Positions 1 through 6,791 of a DNA stretch of 18,463 bases are shown here, in pieces (positions within the stretch are counted from its first letter, which is position 1; each line of letters opens with the position of its first letter). This stretch comes from CBDUEF01 sp018063485 (GTDB lineage: Bacteria; Pseudomonadota; Alphaproteobacteria; Rhodobacterales; Rhodobacteraceae). The notes below the pieces were generated by a model that saw only the letters and a list, made by a program, of their open reading frames with translations, had not been told where the DNA came from and ran no database searches. Where the stretch lies: contig JBAOID010000026.1 of assembly GCA_037045435.1 (NCBI GenBank), positions 1 to 18,463 of the forward strand, in the 5' to 3' direction. The position numbers and the translations under genes were made by a program.

Positions 1-1
1 A

Positions 2-184
2 CCGATTGCGGGGCTGGCCGAGTTGATGGATGGTGGCTTGCGCCTGCGCGGCGAGATTCTGCGGCCTGATGGCACTGAGGTCATTGCCGGAGAACTGCGC
101 GGTGCGCCAACGGATGGCGCGGCTATGGGTGAGGCACTTGCAAACGAGTTGCTGGCGCGCGCAGGTGATGGATTTTTTGACTAG
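2..184 (+). CDS. hemC: Hydroxymethylbilane synthase (porphobilinogen deaminase), C-terminal end only
   Basis: The window opens inside this gene, so only the last 60 codons are present, in the frame starting at base 2 and ending with TAG at 182-184. The piece reads PIAGLAELMDGGLRLRGEIL and continues with RPDGTEV, then EALANELLARAG. This is the typical C-terminal domain of hydroxymethylbilane synthase, which polymerises four porphobilinogen units into the linear tetrapyrrole of the haem and bacteriochlorophyll pathway in the cytoplasm. The end (GDGFFD) matches the usual family end, so the 3' end looks natural. The stop codon lies in a CTAG shared with the stop of the convergent transporter gene, so the two genes overlap by four bases. 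Confidence 0.88.
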   Translation, partial: PIAGLAELMDGGLRLRGEILRPDGTEVIAGELRGAPTDGAAMGEALANELLARAGDGFFD

Positions 185-1377
185 GCTTGCGCCCTGCGAT
201 CCATCGCCAGCAAACCAAGAGCACCTGTCAGCATCAAGATCACGCCCAGGATTGCAACCGTTTGATATCCGGCAATCGCTGTTCCAAGTGCAAAGGCCCC
301 GGCGGCAAGAGCGTCACTTGTAACCTTTTGCAGCGCCAGCAAAGCCGCTCCGGTGCCGGGGCGACCGTGAACCAGATCTTGAAAATAGGCGATGGGCAGA
401 GTCAGAATTGCGGCCCCACCAAGGCCTGCAAGGATGGGCAAAGCCCAAATCACGCCGCTGGCTGCGAGCAGCGGCATCAGGCCAAGATGCACAAGATAAA
501 CCCCGGAGCCCCAGGCGATCAGGGTGCTGCGCCTCAGCCTTGCGGCGATCGAGGGCAGGATCAGCATGAACGGAACCTCCCACCCTGCAATCATGCCGAC
601 AAAAAGCGCCACGTCCGCTGTGGTGCGCAGCGGGGTGTCATCAAACACCAGCGACACCAGAACCATGTAGATCGTCGGCCCTGCGCCGATGCAGCCAAGA
701 CAGGCCAGCCGCCAGCGAATTCTGGGCTTGGCAATCTCGACAAAGGCGGCGGTCAGGTTGATCCCCGAGGGGATATCTGGCCAATCGGTGGTGCCATGAC
801 GCGGCCAGTAGCGCCAGATCAGTACGACCAAGCCGATACTGGTGACAGCGGCGCTGATATAGATCGCCATCACCGAGACCCCCATGCCGAACACCATCGA
901 CCAAAAGATCATTGTGAAAACGAACATGAAAGACAGACCCGCGCGCAGGGTGGACATCACCCCATCACGTTCGGGTCCAAGATCGTGGCTGGCAAGGCGG
1001 GCGAGGGCGAAGAACTGGCCAAACAGGCTGGAATTGATCGGAATCATCAACCCATGCGCCAGCAAAAACGCCGCCGGACCGGGATGGACCAGCATGGCTG
1101 CAAGGCCAACCGCTCCGAGCAGCGCGCAGACCAGTGCGGCCCGGCGGCGGTGGCCGAACTGGTCTGTCAGCAATCCGACCATGACCGACGTGACAACGAG
1201 CGTGATCGAAGCGATCAACAGCACGATTGAAAACATTGTTTCCGAAAGGCCGATGCGCTCGATTCCGATCAGCGATTGATAGGGGTAGACCGACGCATTC
1301 AGCCCGCCCAGCAGCATCAACCCCAGCAATATCACCCGGAAAATCTTGCGGTCCCAGACCAGTCTCAACGCGGACAT
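181..1377 (-). CDS. MFS transporter (12-TM, possible sugar or drug efflux type)
   Basis: A 398-residue, strongly hydrophobic protein with the length and helix pattern of a 12-helix major facilitator. The loop after the second helix carries motif A, GLLTDQFGHRRR (about residues 68-79), which is diagnostic for the superfamily. The substrate cannot be read from the sequence; the general look resembles efflux carriers, including sugar-efflux types, but this is a guess. Its ATG (1375-1377) overlaps the TAA stop of the upstream dehydrogenase by one base (TAATG), so the two are probably translationally coupled and co-transcribed. Its stop overlaps the hemC stop. The transported compound may relate to the hydroxyacid used by the neighbouring dehydrogenase, which is inference from context only. 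Confidence 0.85.
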   Translation of the reverse strand: MSALRLVWDRKIFRVILLGLMLLGGLNASVYPYQSLIGIERIGLSETMFSIVLLIASITLVVTSVMVGLLTDQFGHRRRAALVCALLGAVGLAAMLVHPGPAAFLLAHGLMIPINSSLFGQFFALARLASHDLGPERDGVMSTLRAGLSFMFVFTMIFWSMVFGMGVSVMAIYISAAVTSIGLVVLIWRYWPRHGTTDWPDIPSGINLTAAFVEIAKPRIRWRLACLGCIGAGPTIYMVLVSLVFDDTPLRTTADVALFVGMIAGWEVPFMLILPSIAARLRRSTLIAWGSGVYLVHLGLMPLLAASGVIWALPILAGLGGAAILTLPIAYFQDLVHGRPGTGAALLALQKVTSDALAAGAFALGTAIAGYQTVAILGVILMLTGALGLLAMDRRAQA

Positions 1378-2795
1378 TACCGGGGCTTTGTCGGAATGAC
1401 CTTGCCGGGGTTCATGCGGTTTTCGGGATCAAGCGCCGCCTTGATTGCCGCCATCACCTCCAGTGCGACCGGGTTCTTACGCCGCGCCATCGAGGGCAGT
1501 TTGGAAAGACCGACGCCATGTTCGGCTGAAAACGAGCCGCCAAAGGCCTGCACTTCGTCCTCGACCGATTGTAGAACCAGATCATGCAGATCGGCATCTT
1601 CAATACTGGGGAAAACGGTAAAATGAATATTGCCGTCGCCCAGATGCGCAACTTCAAGGGTTTCGGCACCCGGATCAAGCGCCCGCAGCCTTGGTCCCAT
1701 ATTGGCCAGAAAGTCGGCAACGCAGTCCAATGGCAGCGAAACATCGGTGTCAATCGACGGTTTGCGGGCCACTGTAATCTCGGCGGCCAATTCGCGGCGC
1801 TGCCACATGGCGCGGCGTTGCGCTTCGGTTTGCGCGATCTCGGCATCCAGCACCGCCCCGCTTTCCAGCATTTCGGCCAAGGCCGTTTCCAGCAGATGGG
1901 TCAGGGGGATTTCGCCATCCGAGTTCGGAGTGGTATCGCGCGGAGCGGTGGCACCGAGTTCCACCAGAATGTTGACGGCTTGTCGGGGCGAGAAGGGCTG
2001 GCGGATATCGGGCCGCGCCTCGGCCAGACGGCGCATATAGCTTTCGGGCATATACTCGAACGCCTCGACCGCGCCGCCGGAAACTTCTTGCAGATGGTTC
2101 AACAGCGCCAGCGCATCGGCAAGGCTGCGCGCGGCCAAAGTGGCGGTTGCATAGGCGCGGGGGCGGGGCACCAGTTTCATCACCGCCGCCGTGATCACGC
2201 CCAGCGTCCCCTCGGCCCCGATGAAAAGCTGTTTCAGATCATAGCCGGAATTGTCCTTGTGCAGTTCCGACATCAGGTTCAGCACGCGGCCATCTGCCAG
2301 CACCACCTCAAGCCCAAGGCAAAGTGCCCGGGTCGAGCCATAGCGCAGCACATTCGAGCCACCCGCATTGGTGGACAGCACCCCACCGATCATCGCCGAG
2401 CCGCGCGCGCCGAACCACAGCGGAAAATACAGGCCCTGCTCTTCTGCAGCATCATGCAGGCTCGCAAGGATCACCCCAGCCTCGACAATCGCGATCTTTG
2501 CCGCAGGCCTGATTTCGCGGATACGGTTCAACCTTTCCACCGACAGCATCAAACCACCATTGGTCATGGCCCCGCCGACAAGGCCGGTGCGCCCTGATAC
2601 CGCGATCACGGCAACGCCATGCTGCGCTGCGATCTTCATACAGCCAACCACTTCGGCCGTGTTCGCAGGTCGCACGACTGCCACCGGGGCGGCGGTGTAA
2701 TGCTTGGTCCAATCCCCGGTGTAACGCGACATATCTGCGCCGGTCACGACATGGGCGTGCCCAACGGTTTCAATCAGATCAGCAATCAAGGTCAT
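1377..2795 (-). CDS. FAD-binding 2-hydroxyacid dehydrogenase (GlcD / D-2-hydroxyglutarate dehydrogenase-like)
   Basis: A 472-residue flavoenzyme of the FAD_binding_4 plus FAD-oxidase C-terminal class. The N-terminal half has the FAD-binding signature SGRTGLVGGA (about 67-76) and IGAEGTLGVIT (192-202). The C-terminal half has HLGDGN (384-389) and SAEHGVG (423-429), the conserved metal and active-site motifs of D-lactate, glycolate and D-2-hydroxyglutarate dehydrogenases, and ends in the usual NPGKV motif. It should oxidise a D-2-hydroxyacid to the 2-oxoacid in the cytoplasm or at the inner membrane; the exact substrate is not visible. The open frame extends 13 codons further upstream, but the ATG at 2793-2795 was chosen because GGAG stands 8 bases before it and the protein then starts like its family. 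It lies 60 bp downstream of the esterase gene and overlaps the MFS gene start. Confidence 0.9.
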   Translation of the reverse strand: MTLIADLIETVGHAHVVTGADMSRYTGDWTKHYTAAPVAVVRPANTAEVVGCMKIAAQHGVAVIAVSGRTGLVGGAMTNGGLMLSVERLNRIREIRPAAKIAIVEAGVILASLHDAAEEQGLYFPLWFGARGSAMIGGVLSTNAGGSNVLRYGSTRALCLGLEVVLADGRVLNLMSELHKDNSGYDLKQLFIGAEGTLGVITAAVMKLVPRPRAYATATLAARSLADALALLNHLQEVSGGAVEAFEYMPESYMRRLAEARPDIRQPFSPRQAVNILVELGATAPRDTTPNSDGEIPLTHLLETALAEMLESGAVLDAEIAQTEAQRRAMWQRRELAAEITVARKPSIDTDVSLPLDCVADFLANMGPRLRALDPGAETLEVAHLGDGNIHFTVFPSIEDADLHDLVLQSVEDEVQAFGGSFSAEHGVGLSKLPSMARRKNPVALEVMAAIKAALDPENRMNPGKVIPTKPR

Positions 2796-2855
2796 GTTAA
2801 GCGCTCCGTATCCACCCCGTCTGTGATCAGGCAAGTCCGGAGCGGATGCAAGGCC

Positions 2856-3530
2856 CTAGCCCGCTATTTGCGCCAGTAATTCCAGCAGTTTCGGCCCAAG
2901 AGCCGGGACGATCCGGGCAACGCCCTTGGCGTTGGGGTGAATGCCATCGGGTTGCATCAAAGCCGGATCAAGCATGGCATTGTTCTGATCTATCAGGGGC
3001 ATGAAATAGTTCTCGGCCAGGATAGCATGATAGGTTGTTGCCAGATCGACGAACATCGTGTCGAAGGCGGTCTTGTAATCAGCGCCGTAGTTTGAAGGCG
3101 CGCGCAAACTGATCAAAAGCACCGGGATGCCCTTTGATTTTGCGGCTTCAAGGATGCCGTCCAGGTTTGATTTTGCATTACCCGGATCAATCCCGCGCAG
3201 CATGTCATTGCCGCCCAAAAGCACCATCAGCCCGTCGGTATCTGGTGTGAGCGCCCAATCCAGCCGCGCCAAGCCTCCGGCCGTGGTGTCACCGGAAACG
3301 CCTGCATTCACCAGCGTCACATCCGCGCCCTGTGCGGTCAGCCAAGCCTGCATCTGCGGCACCAGCCCGTCGCTTTCAGGCAGGCCATATCCGGCTGTCA
3401 GGCTGTCGCCGAGTGCCACAATCGTTCGGGTTTGCGCCGTGGCAGGCGCGATTGTGATCAGCGCTGCGGCAATTATTGCGGCTGCGGCATTGCAGATGCG
3501 GCGCGGCAGGTCATATCTGAGGGCGGGCAT
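2856..3530 (-). CDS. Secreted GDSL/SGNH-family arylesterase (TesA-like)
   Basis: A 224-residue periplasmic SGNH hydrolase related to TesA (acyl-CoA thioesterase I / lysophospholipase / arylesterase). A signal peptide rich in Ala and Ile ends near APATA-Q (residues 28-33). The four blocks follow: GDSLTAGYG with nucleophile Ser43, the block II Gly in VSGDTTAGG, GGND with Asn108, and DGIHPNAKG with catalytic Asp195 and His198. The ATG at 3528-3530 fits the signal peptide but has no clear Shine-Dalgarno; an ATG at 3545, five codons upstream, would overlap the start codon of the divergent ABC gene. The tesA / ybbA / ybbP neighbourhood is conserved in proteobacteria, which supports the assignment. 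The open frame continues far upstream, but that part is antisense to the ABC gene and is not coding. Confidence 0.9.
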   Translation of the reverse strand: MPALRYDLPRRICNAAAAIIAAALITIAPATAQTRTIVALGDSLTAGYGLPESDGLVPQMQAWLTAQGADVTLVNAGVSGDTTAGGLARLDWALTPDTDGLMVLLGGNDMLRGIDPGNAKSNLDGILEAAKSKGIPVLLISLRAPSNYGADYKTAFDTMFVDLATTYHAILAENYFMPLIDQNNAMLDPALMQPDGIHPNAKGVARIVPALGPKLLELLAQIAG

Positions 3531-3543
3531 AAAGGATAGCGAC

Positions 3544-4215
3544 ATGGGTGAAACCATTCTTGCAATGGATAGGGTTGGGCTGACATTGGCTGGCAATGCC
3601 GGTTTGGTGAACATCCTGAAGGATATAGACCTTACCGTCGCAAAAGGTGAGACTCTAGGGCTGATCGGCCCCTCCGGTTCGGGCAAATCTTCGTTACTGA
3701 TGCTGATGGGGGGGCTGGAACGGGCCACCACGGGCCGGGTGATGGTGCAGGGGGCCGATCTTTCGGCGCTGGATGAGGACGGTCTGGCGCGGTTTCGGCG
3801 CGGGCGGGTTGGGGTGGTTTTCCAGAGTTTCCATCTGATCCCCACCATGACGGCGCTGGAAAATGTGGCGGTGCCTTTGGAATTGGCCGGGATAAAGGAT
3901 GCCTTTTCGCGGGCTGAAGCCGAGTTGGAGGCCGTTGGCCTGTCTGCACGCAGCCAACACTATCCCGCACAGATGTCCGGGGGCGAGCAACAGCGGGTGG
4001 CACTCGCCCGCGCGGCGGCCCCGCGTCCGGCGATATTTCTGGCAGATGAGCCGACCGGAAATCTCGACAGCGCCAATGGTGCCGCGATCATGGATCTGAT
4101 CTTTGCTTTGCGCGACCGCCACGGTGCCACGCTTATCCTCGTCACCCATGCCCCTGAACTTGCTGCGCGGTGTGACCGGGTGATCCAACTGGCTGATGGG
4201 CGGATCGTGGCATGA
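3544..4215 (+). CDS. ABC transporter ATP-binding protein (YbbA / LolD-like)
   Basis: A 223-residue ABC ATPase with every functional motif in order: Walker A GPSGSGKS (42-49), Q-loop Gln94, signature SGGEQ (145-149), Walker B IFLADEP (164-170), D-loop GNLD and switch His202. It belongs to the MacB/LolD/YbbA subfamily that pairs with FtsX-type permeases and works by mechanotransmission or extrusion rather than ordinary uptake. The ATG at 3544 is preceded by AAGGA at 8-base spacing; a longer open frame upstream is antisense to the esterase and was rejected. It overlaps the permease gene by four bases (ATGA), so the two form one operon. With the divergent esterase this matches the tesA-ybbA-ybbP layout of E. 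coli, whose transported substrate is not firmly established. Confidence 0.92.
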   Translation: MGETILAMDRVGLTLAGNAGLVNILKDIDLTVAKGETLGLIGPSGSGKSSLLMLMGGLERATTGRVMVQGADLSALDEDGLARFRRGRVGVVFQSFHLIPTMTALENVAVPLELAGIKDAFSRAEAELEAVGLSARSQHYPAQMSGGEQQRVALARAAAPRPAIFLADEPTGNLDSANGAAIMDLIFALRDRHGATLILVTHAPELAARCDRVIQLADGRIVA

Positions 4216-6728
4216 GCATGGGTCTTGCCGTCCGCTTTGCCCGGCGTGAATTGCGCGGTGGCTTGCGGGGTTTCTGGATCTTTCTGGCCTGTCTTGCGTT
4301 GGGTGTGGCCGCGATTGCTGCGGTGGGCACTGTGCGGGCGGCGATTTTGTCGGGGTTGACCGAACAGGGTGCAGTGCTGCTGGGCGGTGACGCGCAGATG
4401 GAGTTTACCTATCGCTTTGCCTCGGACGAAGAGCGCACCTTTATGATCGCAAAGGCGCTTGCGGTGTCGGAGGTGGTTGATTTCCGCTCGATGGCGATTG
4501 TCGGCGAGGATTCTGCGCTGACGCAGGTGAAGGCGGTCGATGCGGCCTATCCCTTGACTGGGGACGTGCGGTTGGAAGGGGCGGAGACGCTGGCGGCCGC
4601 GCTGGCCCCGCAGAACGGCTTGCCAGGAGCGGTGATGGACCCGGTTCTGGCGGATCGTCTGGGGTTGAAGCAAGGCGACAGCTTTGCCTTGGGCGCGCAG
4701 CGGTTCCATCTTGGCGGGCGGCTGCTGCGCGAGCCGGATTCGGTAACGGGCGGCTTTGCCCTGGGGCCGCGTACCATCGTGCGCACGGCTGATCTGGCGC
4801 AATCGGGGCTGATCGCGCCGGGGACGCTGTATGAAACCAAATACCGGATGCGGCTTGCGCCTGGCACTGATCTGAGTGCGCTGAAAGCGGCGTCAGAAGC
4901 CGCCTTTCGCGATACTGGCATGCGCTGGGCCGACAGCCGCAAGGCAGCACCCGGTATCGAGCGTTTTGTCGACCGGATCGGCGCGTTCTTGATCCTCGTT
5001 GGCCTTGCAGGAATGGCGGTGGGTGGCGTTGGCGTTTCCGCCGCCGTGCGCAGTTATCTTGAGGGCAAGATCGCCACCATTGCCACGCTGAAAACTCTTG
5101 GCGCCGAGGGCAGCACGATCTTTCAGACCTATCTGTTCCAGATCGGCTTTCTGTCTTTCATCGGCATTTTGGCCGGTCTGGTGCTGGGGGTGGGAGTGCC
5201 CCTGCTGGCTGCGCCTTGGATCGAGGCGTCGTTGCCGTTTCCCGCCGATCTTGCGCTGTCGCCCCGCGCCATGGCCGAGGCCGGGTATTACGGGTTGATC
5301 ACGGCGCTGTTGTTCACGCTCTGGCCCTTGGCGCGCACCAAATCCGTGCGGGCGGCGGCGCTGTATCGGGGCGCGGGTGGGGCGGTTTGGCCGGGTAGCG
5401 GTTATGCGCTGGCGATGGTTTTGATGCTGGTGTTGCTGATCGGCGGGGCGGTGCTGTTTTCCGGCACGGCGCGCCTGACGCTCTATTCCGCTGCGGGCGT
5501 GATGGCGGCGTTGGCGGTGCTGGCCTTGGCGGCTGCGGGCATGCGCAGGCTGGCGCGGTTCATGGCGCGGGGAAGGGTGACCGAGGGGCGGGTCGGGCTG
5601 CGCGCCGCCTTGGCCGCAATCGGTGGGCCGCGCACCGAGGCGACGTCGGTAATCCTGTCGCTGGGGCTTGGCCTTTCGGTGCTGGCCGCTGTTGGCCAGA
5701 TCGACGCCAATCTGCGCGCAGCGATTGACCGGGATTTGCCCGCCAAGGCGCCCTCGTTCTTTTTCATCGACATCCAAAAGGACCAGATCGCGCCGTTTCT
5801 GGCGCGGATGAAAGGCGATGCAAGCGTTTCCGAAGTGGAAAGTGCGCCGATGTTGCGCGGCGTGATCACCCGTATCAATGGCCGCCCGGCGGTTGAAGTG
5901 GCGGGGCATCATTGGGTGTTGGACGGTGATCGCGGCATTACCTTTGCCGCCATCCCGCCCGAGGGCACCAAGATCACGGCGGGCGCTTGGTGGCCGGCCG
6001 ATTACAAGGGCCCGCCGCAGATCAGCTTTGCCGAGCAAGAGGCTACGGAACTGGGACTGAAGCTGGGTGACGAACTGACGGTGAACATTCTGGGCCGCGA
6101 TATCGAGGCCGAGATTTCCAGCTTTCGTGTGGTGGATTTTTCCAACGCCGGGATGGGGTTCGTGATGGCGATGGACCCGGCGGCGGTTGAAGGCGCCCCC
6201 CATACCTATATCGCCACGGTCTATTCCACGCCAGCCTCCGAGGCGACACTGCTGCGCGATATCACCAAAACCAGCCCCAATATCACCGCGATCCGGGTGC
6301 GCGATGCAATTGACCGCGTGACCGAGGCGCTGGCGGCGATTGCCACCGCCACGGCCTGGGCCGCCGGGGCCACCTTGCTGACTGGCGCGATGGTGCTGAT
6401 CGGTGCTGCGGCGGCGGGCGAGCGCGCGCGGGTTTATGAGGCGGCGCTGCTGAAGGTTCTGGGCGCGACAAGGGCGCAAATCCTTGGCAGTTTTGCCCTG
6501 CGTGCGGCGATCATGGGGGCGGCGGCGGGTGGCGTCGCTGTGCTGGCTGGCGGTCTTTCCGGATGGGCGGTGATGCGCTTTGTCATGGAGGCACCCTATC
6601 GGTTTGAGCCGGTCTCGGCCCTGTTGATTGTGGCAGGCGGTGTGGTGCTGACGCTGCTGTCGGGGCTGTTGTTTGCGCTGCGGCCACTGTCTTTGCGACC
6701 TGCCGGAGTGCTGCGGGATCAGGAGTAA
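4212..6728 (+). CDS. FtsX-like ABC transporter permease (YbbP family)
   Basis: An 838-residue inner-membrane permease with about ten predicted membrane segments, near residues 21-40, 257-278, 302-331, 358-373, 397-417, 422-444, 476-498, 711-737, 760-787 and 799-822. Large periplasmic regions lie after the first segment and between the seventh and eighth. Two FtsX cores, a central helix pair and a size near 800 are typical of YbbP, partner of the YbbA-like ATPase encoded just upstream. The start ATG overlaps the ATPase stop as ATGA; a second ATG two codons later is an alternative. The putative job is ATP-driven extrusion or lipid/lipoprotein handling in the envelope, perhaps linked to the neighbouring esterase. 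The gene ends 21 bp before a hairpin made of two palindromes. Confidence 0.9.
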   Translation: MSMGLAVRFARRELRGGLRGFWIFLACLALGVAAIAAVGTVRAAILSGLTEQGAVLLGGDAQMEFTYRFASDEERTFMIAKALAVSEVVDFRSMAIVGEDSALTQVKAVDAAYPLTGDVRLEGAETLAAALAPQNGLPGAVMDPVLADRLGLKQGDSFALGAQRFHLGGRLLREPDSVTGGFALGPRTIVRTADLAQSGLIAPGTLYETKYRMRLAPGTDLSALKAASEAAFRDTGMRWADSRKAAPGIERFVDRIGAFLILVGLAGMAVGGVGVSAAVRSYLEGKIATIATLKTLGAEGSTIFQTYLFQIGFLSFIGILAGLVLGVGVPLLAAPWIEASLPFPADLALSPRAMAEAGYYGLITALLFTLWPLARTKSVRAAALYRGAGGAVWPGSGYALAMVLMLVLLIGGAVLFSGTARLTLYSAAGVMAALAVLALAAAGMRRLARFMARGRVTEGRVGLRAALAAIGGPRTEATSVILSLGLGLSVLAAVGQIDANLRAAIDRDLPAKAPSFFFIDIQKDQIAPFLARMKGDASVSEVESAPMLRGVITRINGRPAVEVAGHHWVLDGDRGITFAAIPPEGTKITAGAWWPADYKGPPQISFAEQEATELGLKLGDELTVNILGRDIEAEISSFRVVDFSNAGMGFVMAMDPAAVEGAPHTYIATVYSTPASEATLLRDITKTSPNITAIRVRDAIDRVTEALAAIATATAWAAGATLLTGAMVLIGAAAAGERARVYEAALLKVLGATRAQILGSFALRAAIMGAAAGGVAVLAGGLSGWAVMRFVMEAPYRFEPVSALLIVAGGVVLTLLSGLLFALRPLSLRPAGVLRDQE

Positions 6729-6749
6729 ACAACGCGTTGAATCAAATGA

Positions 6750-6787
6750 ATTGCTGCGCAGCAATCCTATCAATGCTGCGCAGCAAT
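6750..6787. terminator. Double-palindrome hairpin, likely bidirectional terminator
   Basis: Between the convergent ends of the permease and caspase 1 genes lie two copies of TGCTGCGCAGCAAT (6752-6765 and 6774-6787). The first copy sits in a perfect 16-bp palindrome, ATTGCTGCGCAGCAAT (6750-6765); the second has a perfect 12-bp core. Because each copy is self-complementary, 6750-6763 pairs with 6774-6787 as a perfect 14-bp stem with a 10-base loop. Only a weak T-rich stretch follows on either side, so it may be an imperfect intrinsic terminator or an RNA-protecting hairpin. Convergent position argues for transcription termination in both directions. Confidence 0.6.
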
Positions 6788-6791
6788 CTTG

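Noticed and set aside
187..1230. A 347-codon plus-strand open frame opposite the MFS transporter.
   Set aside because: Composition dominated by Gln, Arg, His and Asp, no signal or fold; the minus strand codes for a convincing transporter.
4893..6773. A long open frame (626 codons) on the minus strand opposite the FtsX-like permease.
   Set aside because: Its product is rich in Arg, Gln and His with no domain pattern, typical of antisense reading of a GC-rich gene; the opposite strand has a clear ten-helix permease.
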